Source: Litoditis marina (taxonomy: Eukaryota > Nematoda > Chromadorea > Rhabditida > Rhabditidae). Taken from it: DNA of 64,000 nt. A model generated the notes under the pieces. That model did not search any database and was not told where the DNA came from. It saw only the letters and a program-made list of their open reading frames with translations. Both the position numbers and the translations under genes were made by a program. Positions 1 to 11,285 of the stretch are shown here, in pieces; position 1 is the stretch's first letter, and every line of letters starts with the position of its first letter. The stretch lies in NCBI GenBank assembly GCA_964036275.1, contig OZ038440.1:9523690-9587689 (forward strand), read 5' to 3'.

Positions 1-3000
1 GAAGGATGACATAAAATTCATAGTAGGAGGTTCGAACTACCTTCACTGTTTCCGATTTCGGTTGCTCTTTGTTTTCCGAGCTAACTTTCTGTGACGATGG
101 CGATTTCGTGGATTTTGCAGACACTGGCGCAGATTCTTTCGACTTTTCTGTCTTCTTGGGTGTGGAGTTCTTCGTTGATTCATTTGAGGATTTCACAATT
201 TTCGGCGGGTTTTCGGTTCTGTTCTTCTCCTTGTTTGCGTTTTTCTTCTGTGCTTTCACCTCGGATTTGGAATTCGAAGATTTCTCTTTATCATCTTTGC
301 TCTTCGATTTTTCCTCCAATTTTTCCTTTTTCACACTTTCTTTTGCCTCCGATGAAGGTTTTGTCTGATTTTTTGAATTTGTTTCTACCTCGGATTTTGA
401 GTTGGCAGATTTATCTTTCTTGTCTTTGCTCTTCGATTTTTCTTCCAACTTCTCTTTTTTCACACTCTCTTTCGCATCCGATTCAGTTTTTTTCTGCTTT
501 CCCCTTTTGTCTTCTTTGTTCGACTTTTCGCTTTTCTTGGGTTCTGGCTCTTTTTCAACCTTGTTTTCAGGTTCAACGTCAGACTCCTCTTCAGCAGCCT
601 TTTTCTCCTTTCGTTTCAGTTTGCGGAGAGCGTTCATTAGACTCTTTTTCCCCTCGGGAGTGTTCTCTATGCTTTCTGGTTTGGCGGAAACGTTATGGGA
701 CTTGTTTGTAGAAGCCGAGTCCTAAACGACATTGCTAGTCAGGTAAAAAGAATTAAAGAGTGTACAGTTCACGAACTGTCAGAATTCGCTCAAACTGAGC
801 AGTTCTTGTTTTTTCTGCTTCTTGAGTACAGATGACGTTAGGATTGAAACTAAATACATGGGTTCTCTCAACTTTCATGTTCGCTACGTCTGATAAAGGT
901 GTGCTCACCTTGCTTTTGGATGCACTTCTTTCTATGTTACTAGATTTGCTTGAGCTCATCACTTTGTCACTCTCCTTTCTCGTAGCACCTTCTTTTGTAT
1001 CGCGCGTGGTTTTTGAGGTCAAATCGTCGGCTTTATCGGTGTCCTAGAAAAAGTGGGTTTTGTCGATGTAATTTAAAAAAACAAATACGTAATTCAAACC
1101 ATTTATTTGCCTAATCACGTCTTCTCTTATTCACCTCTTTGCTGGAGCTTCTTTCTTTTCCACTTTTTTCGTCTCTCGATTTATTTCTACTGCCAGTTTT
1201 CTCACTTCTCTTCGAGTCATAATCGGAAGAGCGTTTCCTGTGAATGAATGCGTTAAGAAGTGATGCAACAAAGTTTACACATATGACATTCAAATTGAAA
1301 TTATTATCATCAAGCCATTTCTAAATTCGAAAATAAAACGCGAGAATAAAATAAACGCGAGAATACATATTATTACGAAACGAAAGTATTTACTTCGACT
1401 AGTACGTTGATTTGGGACCACATTGTTCTCTCATCGCAAATGGAGTTACGCGGAAAAACTCACTTCTCCGACATATCCCTATCCTTCGAAACCTTGGAAG
1501 ACGAGGACTCTCTTCTATCCCGATCGTCTCTGCTGGAAGAAAACATCATGAAAAATTAGTCTTGCCACTCTAATTAATTAGGTGTGTGAGTTTGAGAAAA
1601 TGAATATTTATTTTGATGGGTTTTCGGTAGACAAATATTCTTTCAACACGTTACACGTGTGAGATTGTGAAAAAAGTTAACTGTTCAACACTGATATTAC
1701 ATCGCGGTAGAGAGATGATCAATAGAAGCATTGGAAGAGTATTAAGAGCAGCAAAGTTCAAAAAATAAGAGACTGACAGACATTAAAGTCACTTCAAGGC
1801 AATAAACTAAGCATTAAAGAAGGACGATTATGTGATCCAATCCGAACGTCTCAGTCATTTAAACTGAAATACATTTTTCAATTGCAGTTTAAAGGACCGA
1901 TGACACGGTATTGGTCCACATAATAGTCCTGATGTGATGTGAGACACTTTCCACGTGAGAAAAACGAACCTATCTCGGTCATCCCGACTGTGTTTCCGGC
2001 TGGCAGATGACTTTTCCTCCTTCCTGAAAAAATGTGATTGAGAACATGTTAAACACAATTTAAGCTAATGGATTTGATAAAATACTACGGTTGAAACTGC
2101 TTTAACAACAATCGTTTGCATTGATTCAGATACAAACAAGACTTCAGTGTATTTTTTGTAGATTGTGTACTATTCATATTTTGTTCTAGGAGTTGTATTC
2201 CTTTACAAACTGTTCTGGTTCCTTTAAGTGTTCAGTAAGATAGACCATGGATAATAACACAGCCAAAACTGGAACAAACAGTATGCCGTCTGTTTAACTG
2301 GAACTGACTGACTACGTACCTATCCCGGTCATCCCTGCTGTGGCTGCGAGATCTGTCCTCATTTCGGTCATGACTGTACTTTCTGGTGGAGCCCGTCTTA
2401 CGACTCTCATCCCTTCTATCACGATCATCCTCCCTGGAGAAGTATTATTTTCGAGTTTGAGTGAAAATTGAAATACAAAAAACACCCGAATACAATATAG
2501 GATTGTCGAGTTCCGAACCGAAACTCGATTCTACTAAGACACGAACTAGAAAACAACATTTTTGATTAGATTTTGGTCCGAACTGGAAAACTTCACATTG
2601 GAAGATAGTTGATAACTTGTTTACAATTACAGATCACCAAATCGGAGTTGGGAATGGAATGAAACTCGAAACCAAAGTAAGTGACGTACGATTGTCTATC
2701 ATGATGAGATTTGTGTGACGATCTCACTGCCGTTCTGCAGCTGTCCTCCTTTTTTCTATCACGATCATCATCTCTGGAACTGAGCAGTGAAAACAACGGT
2801 ATCACTTTTTTGAACTACTCCTATACTCTGTCGCTCTATGAGAAATACCCTTATCGACACATTCTTGTAGGTTTTGCTGAAAAATGTCATTGATAAGTGA
2901 AGTTTACTAGAGCTACAAGAAGTGAATTACAAAGTCACGTCGAACGTAATTCCTTCAGGCCATTATCCACCTCAAAATTCGGGTTTTATCTGTGTTTCAA

Positions 3001-6000
3001 ATGATTATTGGAGGGATGTCTAACACAGATGCAAAACAACTTACGATTTTCTATCGTGGTGCGATGAATGATGACTTTTGGATGATCTCTGAGCCGTTCT
3101 GCAACTGTCCTCCTTCTTTCTGTCGCGATCATCATCACTGAAAATGAACAGTGAAAACAACATTACTACTTTCATCGAACTACTGCTAAATTTGAAAAAA
3201 AATCGATATCGATAAGTAAAGTATACTATAAGTACAATATTATAATGACAGAGTTACGTCACACGTTACTTCTTTACCTAATTCCCCACTTCCCAAGTCT
3301 TCGTTTTCAGACATGTTCCACAGCAATAATCAAGCGTTGTCTTACACACAGAGGCAAAGCGACTTGGTTTAAATTGAAAACTCCGCCAATTGGGAAACGT
3401 AAATAACTCACGATTTTCTATCGTTGTGCGAGCTATGATGACTTTTCGAGGATCTCTGAGCCGTTCTGCAACTGTCCTCCTTCTTTCTGTCGCGATCGTA
3501 TTCTCTGGAAAACAGAGTGACATTAAGATAAATAATACTGATCTATTATCACTGCTTTTTTAATCTCTCTCTCCATTGATAATAATTCATTTGTTCATAT
3601 GCATGAGAACCGAATTCAATCAAAAATGACCTAACCACATGAACTTAAGAAAAGAGGGAAAAGAAAAACAAACTAACACAACATTTAGACATGAAATCCG
3701 ATAATGCTGATGATTATAACAATCCTCTCATTCTCTGAGAAGTATTTGATCTCACTTCTACAAGATGAACCTCGCTTCAGCTACATTGCGACGATCTATT
3801 TCGAACGAAGATGTTTATTGAGATGTTTACTGATTCTCAACAGTACCCTATTTGTTTTCCATACTCTGAACGTAACCTAAAACTCACGATTTTCTTTTGA
3901 GACTCCGCGAAGACGCCGTCTTGCTACCATCTTCTCTCTTCCGATCGTGGTCATCATCTCTGAGATTGAACTCATGACCGACGCGACGGGATCAAACTAG
4001 AAAAACCCGGGTTAGAACCACATAAACCGTGAAAAACTTCTACACAAAACCTCTTCTTGATACGAGCACATCTTACAAGTCACTGTCATTTTTTGTAAGC
4101 CTTTGTAATAACGTGCTTGAAAATTTTCACTGCGACAAAACAGTTAGAAGAAGTGCCCCGTGATGTTGTGTAAGTTGTGATGTTTGTCCGAGTGTCTCTT
4201 CCTTCACAACAGTTCTCACCTGTCCCTTCTTCTTCTCTCATCTCGATCTCTGTCTTCTCTGCGGCGCCTGCTGCTATCAGATTTTCTGCTGAAAAAGAAT
4301 TCTAATGTAACCTAGCAGTTGTAAAATTCGCATATATTACCTCAAACGCAACCATCACGTCCACACTAAGAAACAAAAAAATGGATGTTAACTGTGAATT
4401 ACTTACCTCCTGGAAAGTTATTAAAACAAATCCGCAAATTATATTCTTCGTTAATCTAGCTTATAGTTCATTCGTTCAGAGTTTTATTTTTAAATTTGTG
4501 TTTTCTGTTTTCCATTCTCGGAAAATATCGATGGAAGTGAAAATATGGTCAGGACGCGTTTTTTGCGGCCGGGAAGGGTAAGTCAGTCAGTCCATGAAGG
4601 GGAAACTCGCTGTGACTGGCAGGCAGATACAGTGCATGTCGATCTGCGTCACTTTTTTGTAGTTTGATCTCTGTGATTGCTGGGCGCAATTTGGGAACAC
4701 CACTGTGATTTCTGACCAAACTAGCATTCAATGTGCATCATTCCCATTTCTCAAATGGCCTCATCATGTAACTTACTCTCGATCTTCCTCGTGGCGGTCA
4801 TGAGAACGGTGTTCGGAACGATTTCTGGAAATAATTAGATTAGGAAATGGCGAAATTCATCAAAAGTACTCCGAATGCCGATTTACGACGTAACAAACAG
4901 ACGTAGAGAATCTTCGAATAATACGTGTTCTAGTTTTTTTTTTCAATTTAATGGGAATAATACTGATTGAGCTCGACAACCGCGGCGACAGACGGTGAAC
5001 TTGAAGAATAAAGATCGGTTATAACCAACTCTAAGTAAAACTGAGAAATTCATTTTGGTTCGCGACCAATCTCCAAGACGGACCTGTCTTTTCTCGATCG
5101 CTCTCCAGTTTTCTCCGATCTCCCATCACCAGTTATTTTTCTTTGCCTGGAAAACTGTGGTATTGGAGTTGTTCTAGAGAAAAATACAACTACAGTAATT
5201 TCGTAAATTTTCGCTGTGATCGAACATTGGTGCTCGGCGGTGCATGGTTAGTTCCGGGTCTCTGATGTGTCAGTTGTTGTACAAATCAATTTCCGTCGTG
5301 CGATATAGATGGAGTGGGTTTATGGAGTTAAATTTGTCGCAATTGAGAACCGACTGAATACGAAATCCGTATGCTCTGACAGTTACAGTTCAAAACAAAA
5401 ACGTGGTCTTCCTTTCTAATTTGCCTCGACAAATCGCAAGTGAGTGTTCATAATGAAAATTACCAAATTAGCTCTCTTTACTCTTCATACTTTCAAGCAA
5501 AAACAAAATGGAAAAGAATTTCTTACCTGCTAGCCTCAGACCTGTCTCCTTTCTCTCGGATATTGCTTGAACTTGGCGATTTGGACTGTCTTTTCGATTT
5601 GTGTGAACTGAAATTTTGATCAGTCAGAAATTCATGAATAGGCTTATGATTAAAACAGTCATGAATGAATGAATGAACATTTATTACACAGAAGTGTAAC
5701 AACGGAACATGAACTAAGCTCTTTGAATAACCACAGTTGAAAGAAATGAAAAATGGTAGACAGCGGAAAATAAACTTTCCACAGAAAGACTTCATCATTT
5801 ACTCCCACAATTCATAAACTCAATACACGTGTGAAGTGTGTCAACGTCTTGATGTTGAAGTAACATCGACCTTTCGACGAGCTGCCGGCGGGTAATTTTT
5901 GAGCATTCTATCGCGTTCCAGGTTGGCGGCGACTCGCACTGGGCACATTAGGTTAAGGTTACCTAAGGTACCTTAACTAGCATTCTATTCTGTCCCTCTT

Positions 6001-6403
6001 TGAGGTCAGGAGTTAGTTTCAACTTACACAGCCACATCCTGTGGTTTGCGTTCCTCAGCCCCACCGGCTTTGTTTCCTCCCGGACTAACACCACGCAGTT
6101 TACGGGCTGGAAAAATGATGTCTCGAATTGGAAATAACAAACAAATCACAGATAAACTGTATTCCCCAAAACAATGATGATATTCCGTTCCACTACTTCG
6201 TCACTGCTTCTTCTTACAGTATGCGGCGGAACGTTTGAAAAAATGCGTCAATAAACAGCCATGTCTTTTTAAATCGTGTTATAGGACAATATCAGAAATT
6301 CGTCACCATTCTGCGTCACTTTTTCTGATTATCAAAACACATCCTCCATCACTGCGTACCTTTCTTGCCTTTACCCGGCCGGGTATCTGCTCGAATATTC
6401 TCT
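1..6403 (-). CDS. RS/RD- and Lys/Glu-rich protein, 3' end beyond left edge
   Basis: Sixteen minus-strand exons join with consistent phase: 6403-6360 (5' end uncertain), 6106-6028, 5607-5527, 5146-5084, 4824-4777, 4288-4220, 3959-3888, 3504-3412, 3137-3045, 2773-2690, 2433-2320, 2023-1970, 1532-1464, 1237-1135, 1043-909, 721-41. A GT donor at 40-39 shows that it continues out of the window. About 627 codons are visible. The product is low complexity. The first part is dominated by RD, SR, SH and HH pairs such as DDDRDRKKED and SRDDRDR; the last exon is Lys/Glu/Ser rich and holds a ~43-residue unit (KESVKKEKLEEKSKSK...) twice. RS/RD dipeptides are typical of splicing factors and other nuclear RNA-binding proteins, so a nuclear role is likely, but no RRM, zinc finger or other folded domain is visible and I do not recognise the orthologue. 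No start methionine was found. Exons 2690-3504 are tandem duplicates. Confidence 0.75.
1111..1134 (-). promoter_or_regulatory. Possible alternative 3' end of the RS-rich gene
   Basis: Reading past the donor of exon 1237-1135 without splicing adds codons VNKRRRD and a stop at 1113-1111. This is followed at once by an AATAAA motif on the minus strand (+ tttatt at about 1102-1107). Splicing from GAG|gtgaat to the good acceptor at 1044 instead continues the frame into exon 1043-909. The sequence therefore supports both a short isoform and the long one. Confidence 0.4.
1820..1930. mobile_element. Palindromic MITE, family 1, copy 1
   Basis: It begins aggacgattatgtg and ends cacataatagtcct, with an internal inverted pair (ctcagtcatttaaactg / cagtttaaaggaccga). 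It lies in an intron of the RS-rich gene. Related copies are at 20578, 33062, 39034 and 42262. It is a non-autonomous DNA-transposon type with no coding capacity. Confidence 0.75.
2690..3504 (-). repeat. Tandem exon-plus-intron duplication, three copies
   Basis: Exons 3504-3412, 3137-3045 and 2773-2690 encode near-identical peptides (D-R-D-R-K-K-E-D-S-C-R-T-A, then S-H-H and D-R-x-S). They repeat every ~355-367 bp. The introns between them are recognisably alike too, for example the stretch cagtgaaaacaac beside the exons. All copies have the same 2-2 phase, so each added copy keeps the frame. Confidence 0.8.
5630..5800 (-). mobile_element. LINE-like 3' tail fragment
   Basis: Read on minus, the stretch ends ...acacttctgtgtaataaatg followed by a (TTCA)n microsatellite. 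AATAAA plus a short simple repeat is the usual 3' end of several non-LTR retrotransposon clades. No reverse transcriptase is left, so this is a 5'-truncated remnant at best. It sits in the intron between exons 6028 and 5607. Confidence 0.35.
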
Positions 6404-7018
6404 CTGGTACCCACATTGCACGAAAACAGAACGTATGAACAGAGAAACAACGAAACTGAAATTTCTATTTTCATAAGAATATTTTCATTGGGGAAAAACT
6501 GAGTGAAAAATGTTTCATTAGCTGTTAGGTTAGATTGAGCTTGATTGTTTTGAATTAGAGCAGGTAATTAAAACTTCAGGGAAAATACAGAAGCTAGACA
6601 TTGTATTGTTTGTTATAAAGTTATGTACTCTGGAATCACGGCAGGCTCTAAAATTCAGCGAATAAGTTATAAAATAGCAAGAATAGTTTTCAGTAGCGAA
6701 TAAGTTATAAAATAGCAAGAATAGCAGAGGTCAACCTAAGAAAAAGATAAGCATGCCGCTGAGTGTGAAGAAGTAAATGAAAATGAAAGGCTCTGCGCTC
6801 TCAGAGATTCGTTTGCCGAGTATCCACGTGCAGCGTACTTTTTCATTTTCCCGTTTGGCCCGGGTAAACGTTACGGTCGTTTCGTGAAAGTTCTTTTCTC
6901 CCGTTTTTGCTCCGTTAACCAAACGGCTCATGGAAACTGGAAAATTGACAGGGAAGACAGTTAGAAAAGGAGAAAACAGGAAAAAAATTAAGAAAGTTTC
7001 CAACTTTCACCCCCACTT

Positions 7019-7108
7019 GGGGGGGGGGGGGGGAGTGAAAGTACCACAGAAGTAATTCCAGCTGGAGCCACAAAAAAAGGTGGGGGGGGGGGGGGGGGGG
7101 GGGGGTGA
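7019..7108. repeat. Two poly-G tracts (about 15 and 24 G)
   Basis: Uninterrupted G runs lie at about 7019-7033 and 7082-7105. Both are followed by gtgaaagta, which suggests a local duplication. Such runs can form G-quadruplexes and in C. elegans need the DOG-1 helicase for stable replication. Exact lengths are prone to sequencing error. Confidence 0.85.
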
Positions 7109-7246
7109 AAGTAAAATTCTCTCAAATCTGGTCCGAATAGATTTGTGGATATTCAATTATTTTTGGACACGTTTTCAAACACGTTGAGTTTGTGATGACA
7201 TTCTCTCGAATTCAGATCACGAAACAGATGGGATTAAACGAACATA

Positions 7247-7252
7247 TTTATT
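7247..7252 (-). terminator. Poly(A) signal of the four-pass membrane protein gene
   Basis: AATAAA on the minus strand, about 50 bp after the stop codon at 7305-7303. Confidence 0.6.
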
Positions 7253-7302
7253 ATTTGGCATAGTTATAGTGGTAATTGACAATAAAACACTTATCACAAT
7301 AT

Positions 7303-10300
7303 CTATGATTTAAGCTTTGGAAGTAAGGCGATAGAAATATGAATGCCAACAATGATGAGATGAATTGGCTGTATTGCGAGTACAATTATTGATCCAGTAT
7401 CGAAATCGTGGTCCAATGCCATAATTGTCATGTTGCCGGCTAGAAGAAGGGCCCGCAGGAGATGGGCAAACAACATCTGCAAGTGAGGACACGTGAGAAA
7501 CACGTGAATGATTTTTCATAAGTGATTACTAGGGTCAACTCAACCCCCACTTCGAACAATCTACATCAATTTGTATCATAACTTGGAACTTCCGAAAAGA
7601 AAATGTTGCCGAACGCTAATTGCACAGAAGTTCAAATCAAAATCTTTTATTATTTAAAGAAAAATTTTGGAACTTACGAAAAACCTCCAGCGATAAGGAA
7701 TGAAAAACATCCTTTCTCGCACCTCTTCATCGTCGCTAGGGCGTTTGACATGAACTCGAAAGAACTGTAAAATAGTACCTATCAGTACCGACCTTCAATG
7801 AAATGACACATACAATATAGAGACATTGGTGAGTTTTACTATGACTATCTGTTTGAAATATCCGCTTTACTACTGACTATGCTCTGATTGAGAGACATAA
7901 CTGATCAACGAACGTAAAGACCAATTTCTTGATAGCATTTTTTGCATTTGACGTTTCGTTATGTTTGAACACAGAAACCAATTCAATTCTTTGGAATAGA
8001 TTTCAATGTTTTTTCGATCCCGATTCCAATCCAATTCAATTCAATCACTTTACCACTCTATCCATTAGTGAAACTAACTTACCTCAAAAATTAATGAGAG
8101 TGAAGTCACAATAAGGATGATAGCCAGATTGGCATAGGTGAGTATTTGTGGCAGTACGGGGTTATCGGCATGTACCCAACCCATTATCGAACCCATAGTG
8201 ATTATCTGGAACATCACTTTAGGAGAAGATATAGAGAGAAATGAAGATATCAAAAAAGTAAAGAGAAAACTCGACTATGAACGGGTGATAAGTTGGTCGT
8301 AAGTATAAGTGTATCATGATGGGTACAACAATGAGACACAAATTCTCATGGTCTACCGGATATTCATAGTTTAACCAAACCTCGTACTTAAATATTGTTT
8401 TTTTGAACTCACTAGTTCTATAGTTAGCAGAGCCAGAGGTAGCCTTGGTTTTCTCTGAAGCTGCTCTCCTCGGTACCTGGTCTGCTGGTGGGCTTCCCCG
8501 GGAAGTAATGTAGAAGAAGTCGTATCTGAAATAAAATTTATACAGAAACTTTCATTTTAAGTAACTACTCAATCACCTTTAACGAACAATGCAAAAATCC
8601 ACCAAAATAGAGTTTTCTATAATTAACAAATTTCGAACTAGAGAACAATTTTCCGATAAATTCGCTACCTACAAGCAAGATTTACTCATGTATATAGGGG
8701 AAGTGAACAATGTGAACCTGTTTTCACACTTGTGCTTGTGGAGCCATCACACTCAATCTAAAACGTACAATTTTATTTCACGAAAGTATTGAAGGAACTG
8801 TACCAAAGAACGCAGCATCATTCGTTTCCGCGCTGATCACATCTAGGTAATATTGCGAGTGTTCCCATTGCGTCTGAAAACGTAGAAGAAATTTGTTGTA
8901 ATATGATTTTTCTGAAGATATAGAATGAGTCAATGTAAGGAGTTCAATACTAAGTAAGGAAGGTATGTTTCGAGAATCCCTAGTGCATGCAACGTTTTTG
9001 TCGTGCGAAAAATACTTTTGGTAGCACAGATAATACTGCAACGCAAAAATAGTCCCTCCCGTAATGGCATCCAAATAATTTTGTGCTATACTAGAAGTAA
9101 AATGGATGGTCACGTAAAGTTAGCATTCTAAGGAGGCATCGTGCACTTTATCACTGCACGTTTCTGATTTCTGATGTGTTTAACATGCTTGACTTAACTA
9201 TGTAGTTGACTAACAGTACCTGATCGAATATTTCGTGCTCCATCGAGGAGTATGACCCGGTCCGGCTGCTCTTCATTGACTTGTGCATTCGCGAACCAGG
9301 AGGGCTCAGTCCTAATGCACAATTAACTTTGAAAGATTGTTTATTTTTTTATTCGAGAAAACTACTGAAAACGACTAGGTATTTTTCATATTCACAATGT
9401 TCACGGAAACCTCTAGGACACTTAACAAACGTTTTTCGAGCCACAAGGTTACTCACGGCTCATCAACGCTACTCACGAGATACTTCGTTTGATTCAGCAA
9501 CCCTAAACTTGAAAGCGCTTTGTGATGGTGAAATGTGCCAAAAATTTGTTTCTGTAGAGAAACAACTGACCTTTCCTCAGTTTTCGCTGTCTACTCTTTG
9601 TTGAATCTCGGCTACCAAGTCGGTTAGACTGTAAGCAATATATTGAAACCAGTCAATTCGAAATGTTTGAAATTCGACTTTTGAATTGAAATTTTAAGAC
9701 GTTTCGTCGTTTTTGTGAAAAAGATGCGTATTGATGGAAATTTGGCTGCATTTGGCAGATTTATTGTAAAGGATCATTGCGAAAACCGTTCATTCAAATC
9801 GAATCATTGAGCATTCTTACGGTTCAGTAGTTGAAAAAATCATATTTATGTGCACAGTGTCAGACAAACTTGTAAATAATTAGTAGCTCACAAATGACTT
9901 TGGCCTGTCCTCAGTTATAATCGATCGCGATCGTAGGTTTATTGACGCATCACTTGGAGCTGGAAAACTGTTTCACATACAACCGTTTCATTCGGCTGTA
10001 TTGGTGATATCTCTCCCGTTTCTGCTGTTTTTGAAAATCCAAACACAACCCAAAATGTGTCCAATTGTATTCAGAAACTGCTCCATATAAACATCTTCAC
10101 AAACTGCTCTTGAAATTCACGATCTAGGCTCAAGGTGGTCACGGTAGGTTCAAGGAAGGAACCAATAAACTAAACAATGTCAAAAGAAGTTAGTGCCACT
10201 GTAGATGGTCAATTCTATATAATTTTAATTAATCGAGCAAAAATCTGGGACAAAAAAGTTGAATACAATTAATAATAATTTTCTTACTTCACAGAGTGAA

Positions 10301-10419
10301 ACACATAATGGTAAAGTAGTAGAACGTGAACGCCAGAACCAACCTGGAGATGTGGAGCATGGGGATCTTGTTCTCACCGATATAGAATGCATTTGATTGG
10401 ATCCGGCCATCTCGCTCAT
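7303..10419 (-). CDS. Predicted four-pass membrane protein, ~269 aa
   Basis: Eight exons close in frame: 10419-10344, 9311-9220, 9090-9016, 8873-8804, 8525-8413, 8205-8083, 7764-7678, 7476-7303. The start is the ATG at 10419 (MSEMAGSNQ...), in an exon that also stays open upstream to a cttgcag acceptor, compatible with trans-splicing. The first ~120 residues are polar and Ser/Arg rich. Four hydrophobic stretches follow at about 131-155, 163-185, 208-232 and 241-264 (for example ILTYANLAIILIVTSLSLIF), with a charged loop KRPSDDEEVRER between the second and third. The short tail ends LLPKLKS. I do not recognise the family; a small tetraspan membrane protein fits. Exon 9090-9016 is phase 0 at both ends and could be optional. 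The long first intron (9312-10343) holds dispersed material only. Confidence 0.65.
9104..9222. repeat. Dispersed ~120-bp repeat, family 2, copy 1
   Basis: It shares gcattctaa, atcgtgcac, actgcacgttt, gtgtttaacatg and ttgactaacagta with copies at 22178, 26417 (inverted), 34474 (inverted) and 35124 (diverged). It overlaps the exon 9220 donor by a few bases at its end. Non-coding. Confidence 0.65.
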
Positions 10420-11285
10420 CGCGAAGTGTCTAAATGAGAATATATCCCGTCCCTCACGTTCTGGTGGAAATGATACTGCAAGTAACTCACGTGAGCGTTT
10501 ACTCGGAAATTCTATTTTCCATTCTAGATTCAGGGAAAAGCAATTAATACCAATGCAACGGGAAATGGCAGAGGAGACACGGGGTGAAGGCCGTCAAGGG
10601 GACAAGGGTTGGCAAATACATCTGGTAAAACTTTGTTTTACTTGGTTTTGTAACTTGTTACTTGGTAACTTGGTTCTGCGGCTTACATTGCTAACTGCAA
10701 ATCCCAGAAAGCATAAAGTAAGTAAGGATACGAGATTTGAAGAATGAATCAGGTATGGAAGCCTAACCTTAACCTGAGTCCCTCTTTATTTTGAATCATT
10801 TTGGTCTGTTCAGTTGCTCAAGACAATTATTCTGAATGTGGTTCGATTTGCAAGTACAAATCAGCCCCTCACACAAACCTCCACCAAGATTATCCCAAAA
10901 ATTTGTAAATTTCACGACCCGAAAATCAAATTTCTGCATAACATGCAGTTTGCTAATCAGTAATTCTACATAAAATCGTCTTTCTCACAAGATAGCTTGC
11001 GTGGTTTTATTGCTCTCTTGAGGGTCGATCCCCGGACCCTAAAAGAGCGCTAGCAAAACTGTGGATCTTTTTCCGGTTGTCAATTTTCAGTACAAAATGT
11101 CATTCGTTTTATGTTAAACACCTAATTATTATTGTTGCTCACAAAATAAATATTTGGGCACAATCAATTCCACAGTATACAACATCATACATTTCTCTCA
11201 TTGATCGTCCCGAACAGAACTACTTTTCACGTTTATTGATCGAAAACACGTGACATGGTATCTTTTCATGAACATCTTTGTAGAT
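10420..11285. other. Intergenic, upstream of the membrane protein gene
   Basis: No coding exon supported. It must contain the promoter of the minus-strand membrane-protein gene (near side) and the 3' flank of the phosphatase gene. A poly(A) signal for the latter is at 11232-11237. A plus-strand open frame at 10397-10747 has no codon or splice support. Confidence 0.6.
11232..11237 (-). terminator. Poly(A) signal of the PTP gene
   Basis: AATAAA on minus, ~50 bp after the stop at 11288-11286. Confidence 0.65.

Larger units (their letters stand above)
6404..7302. other. Intergenic: direct repeat, poly-G tracts, poly(A) site
   Basis: No convincing gene. It holds a 30-bp perfect direct repeat (6657-6686 and 6695-6724, starting agcgaataagttataaaata), two poly-G runs near 7019 and 7082, and at 7247-7252 the AATAAA (minus) of the membrane-protein gene to the right. 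The upstream region of the RS-rich gene must lie here, but no start could be fixed. Confidence 0.6.

Noticed and set aside
69..725. Plus-strand open frames of 99-206 codons
   Set aside because: Ser/Phe/Leu-rich shadows of the Lys/Ser/Glu-rich minus exon 721-41.
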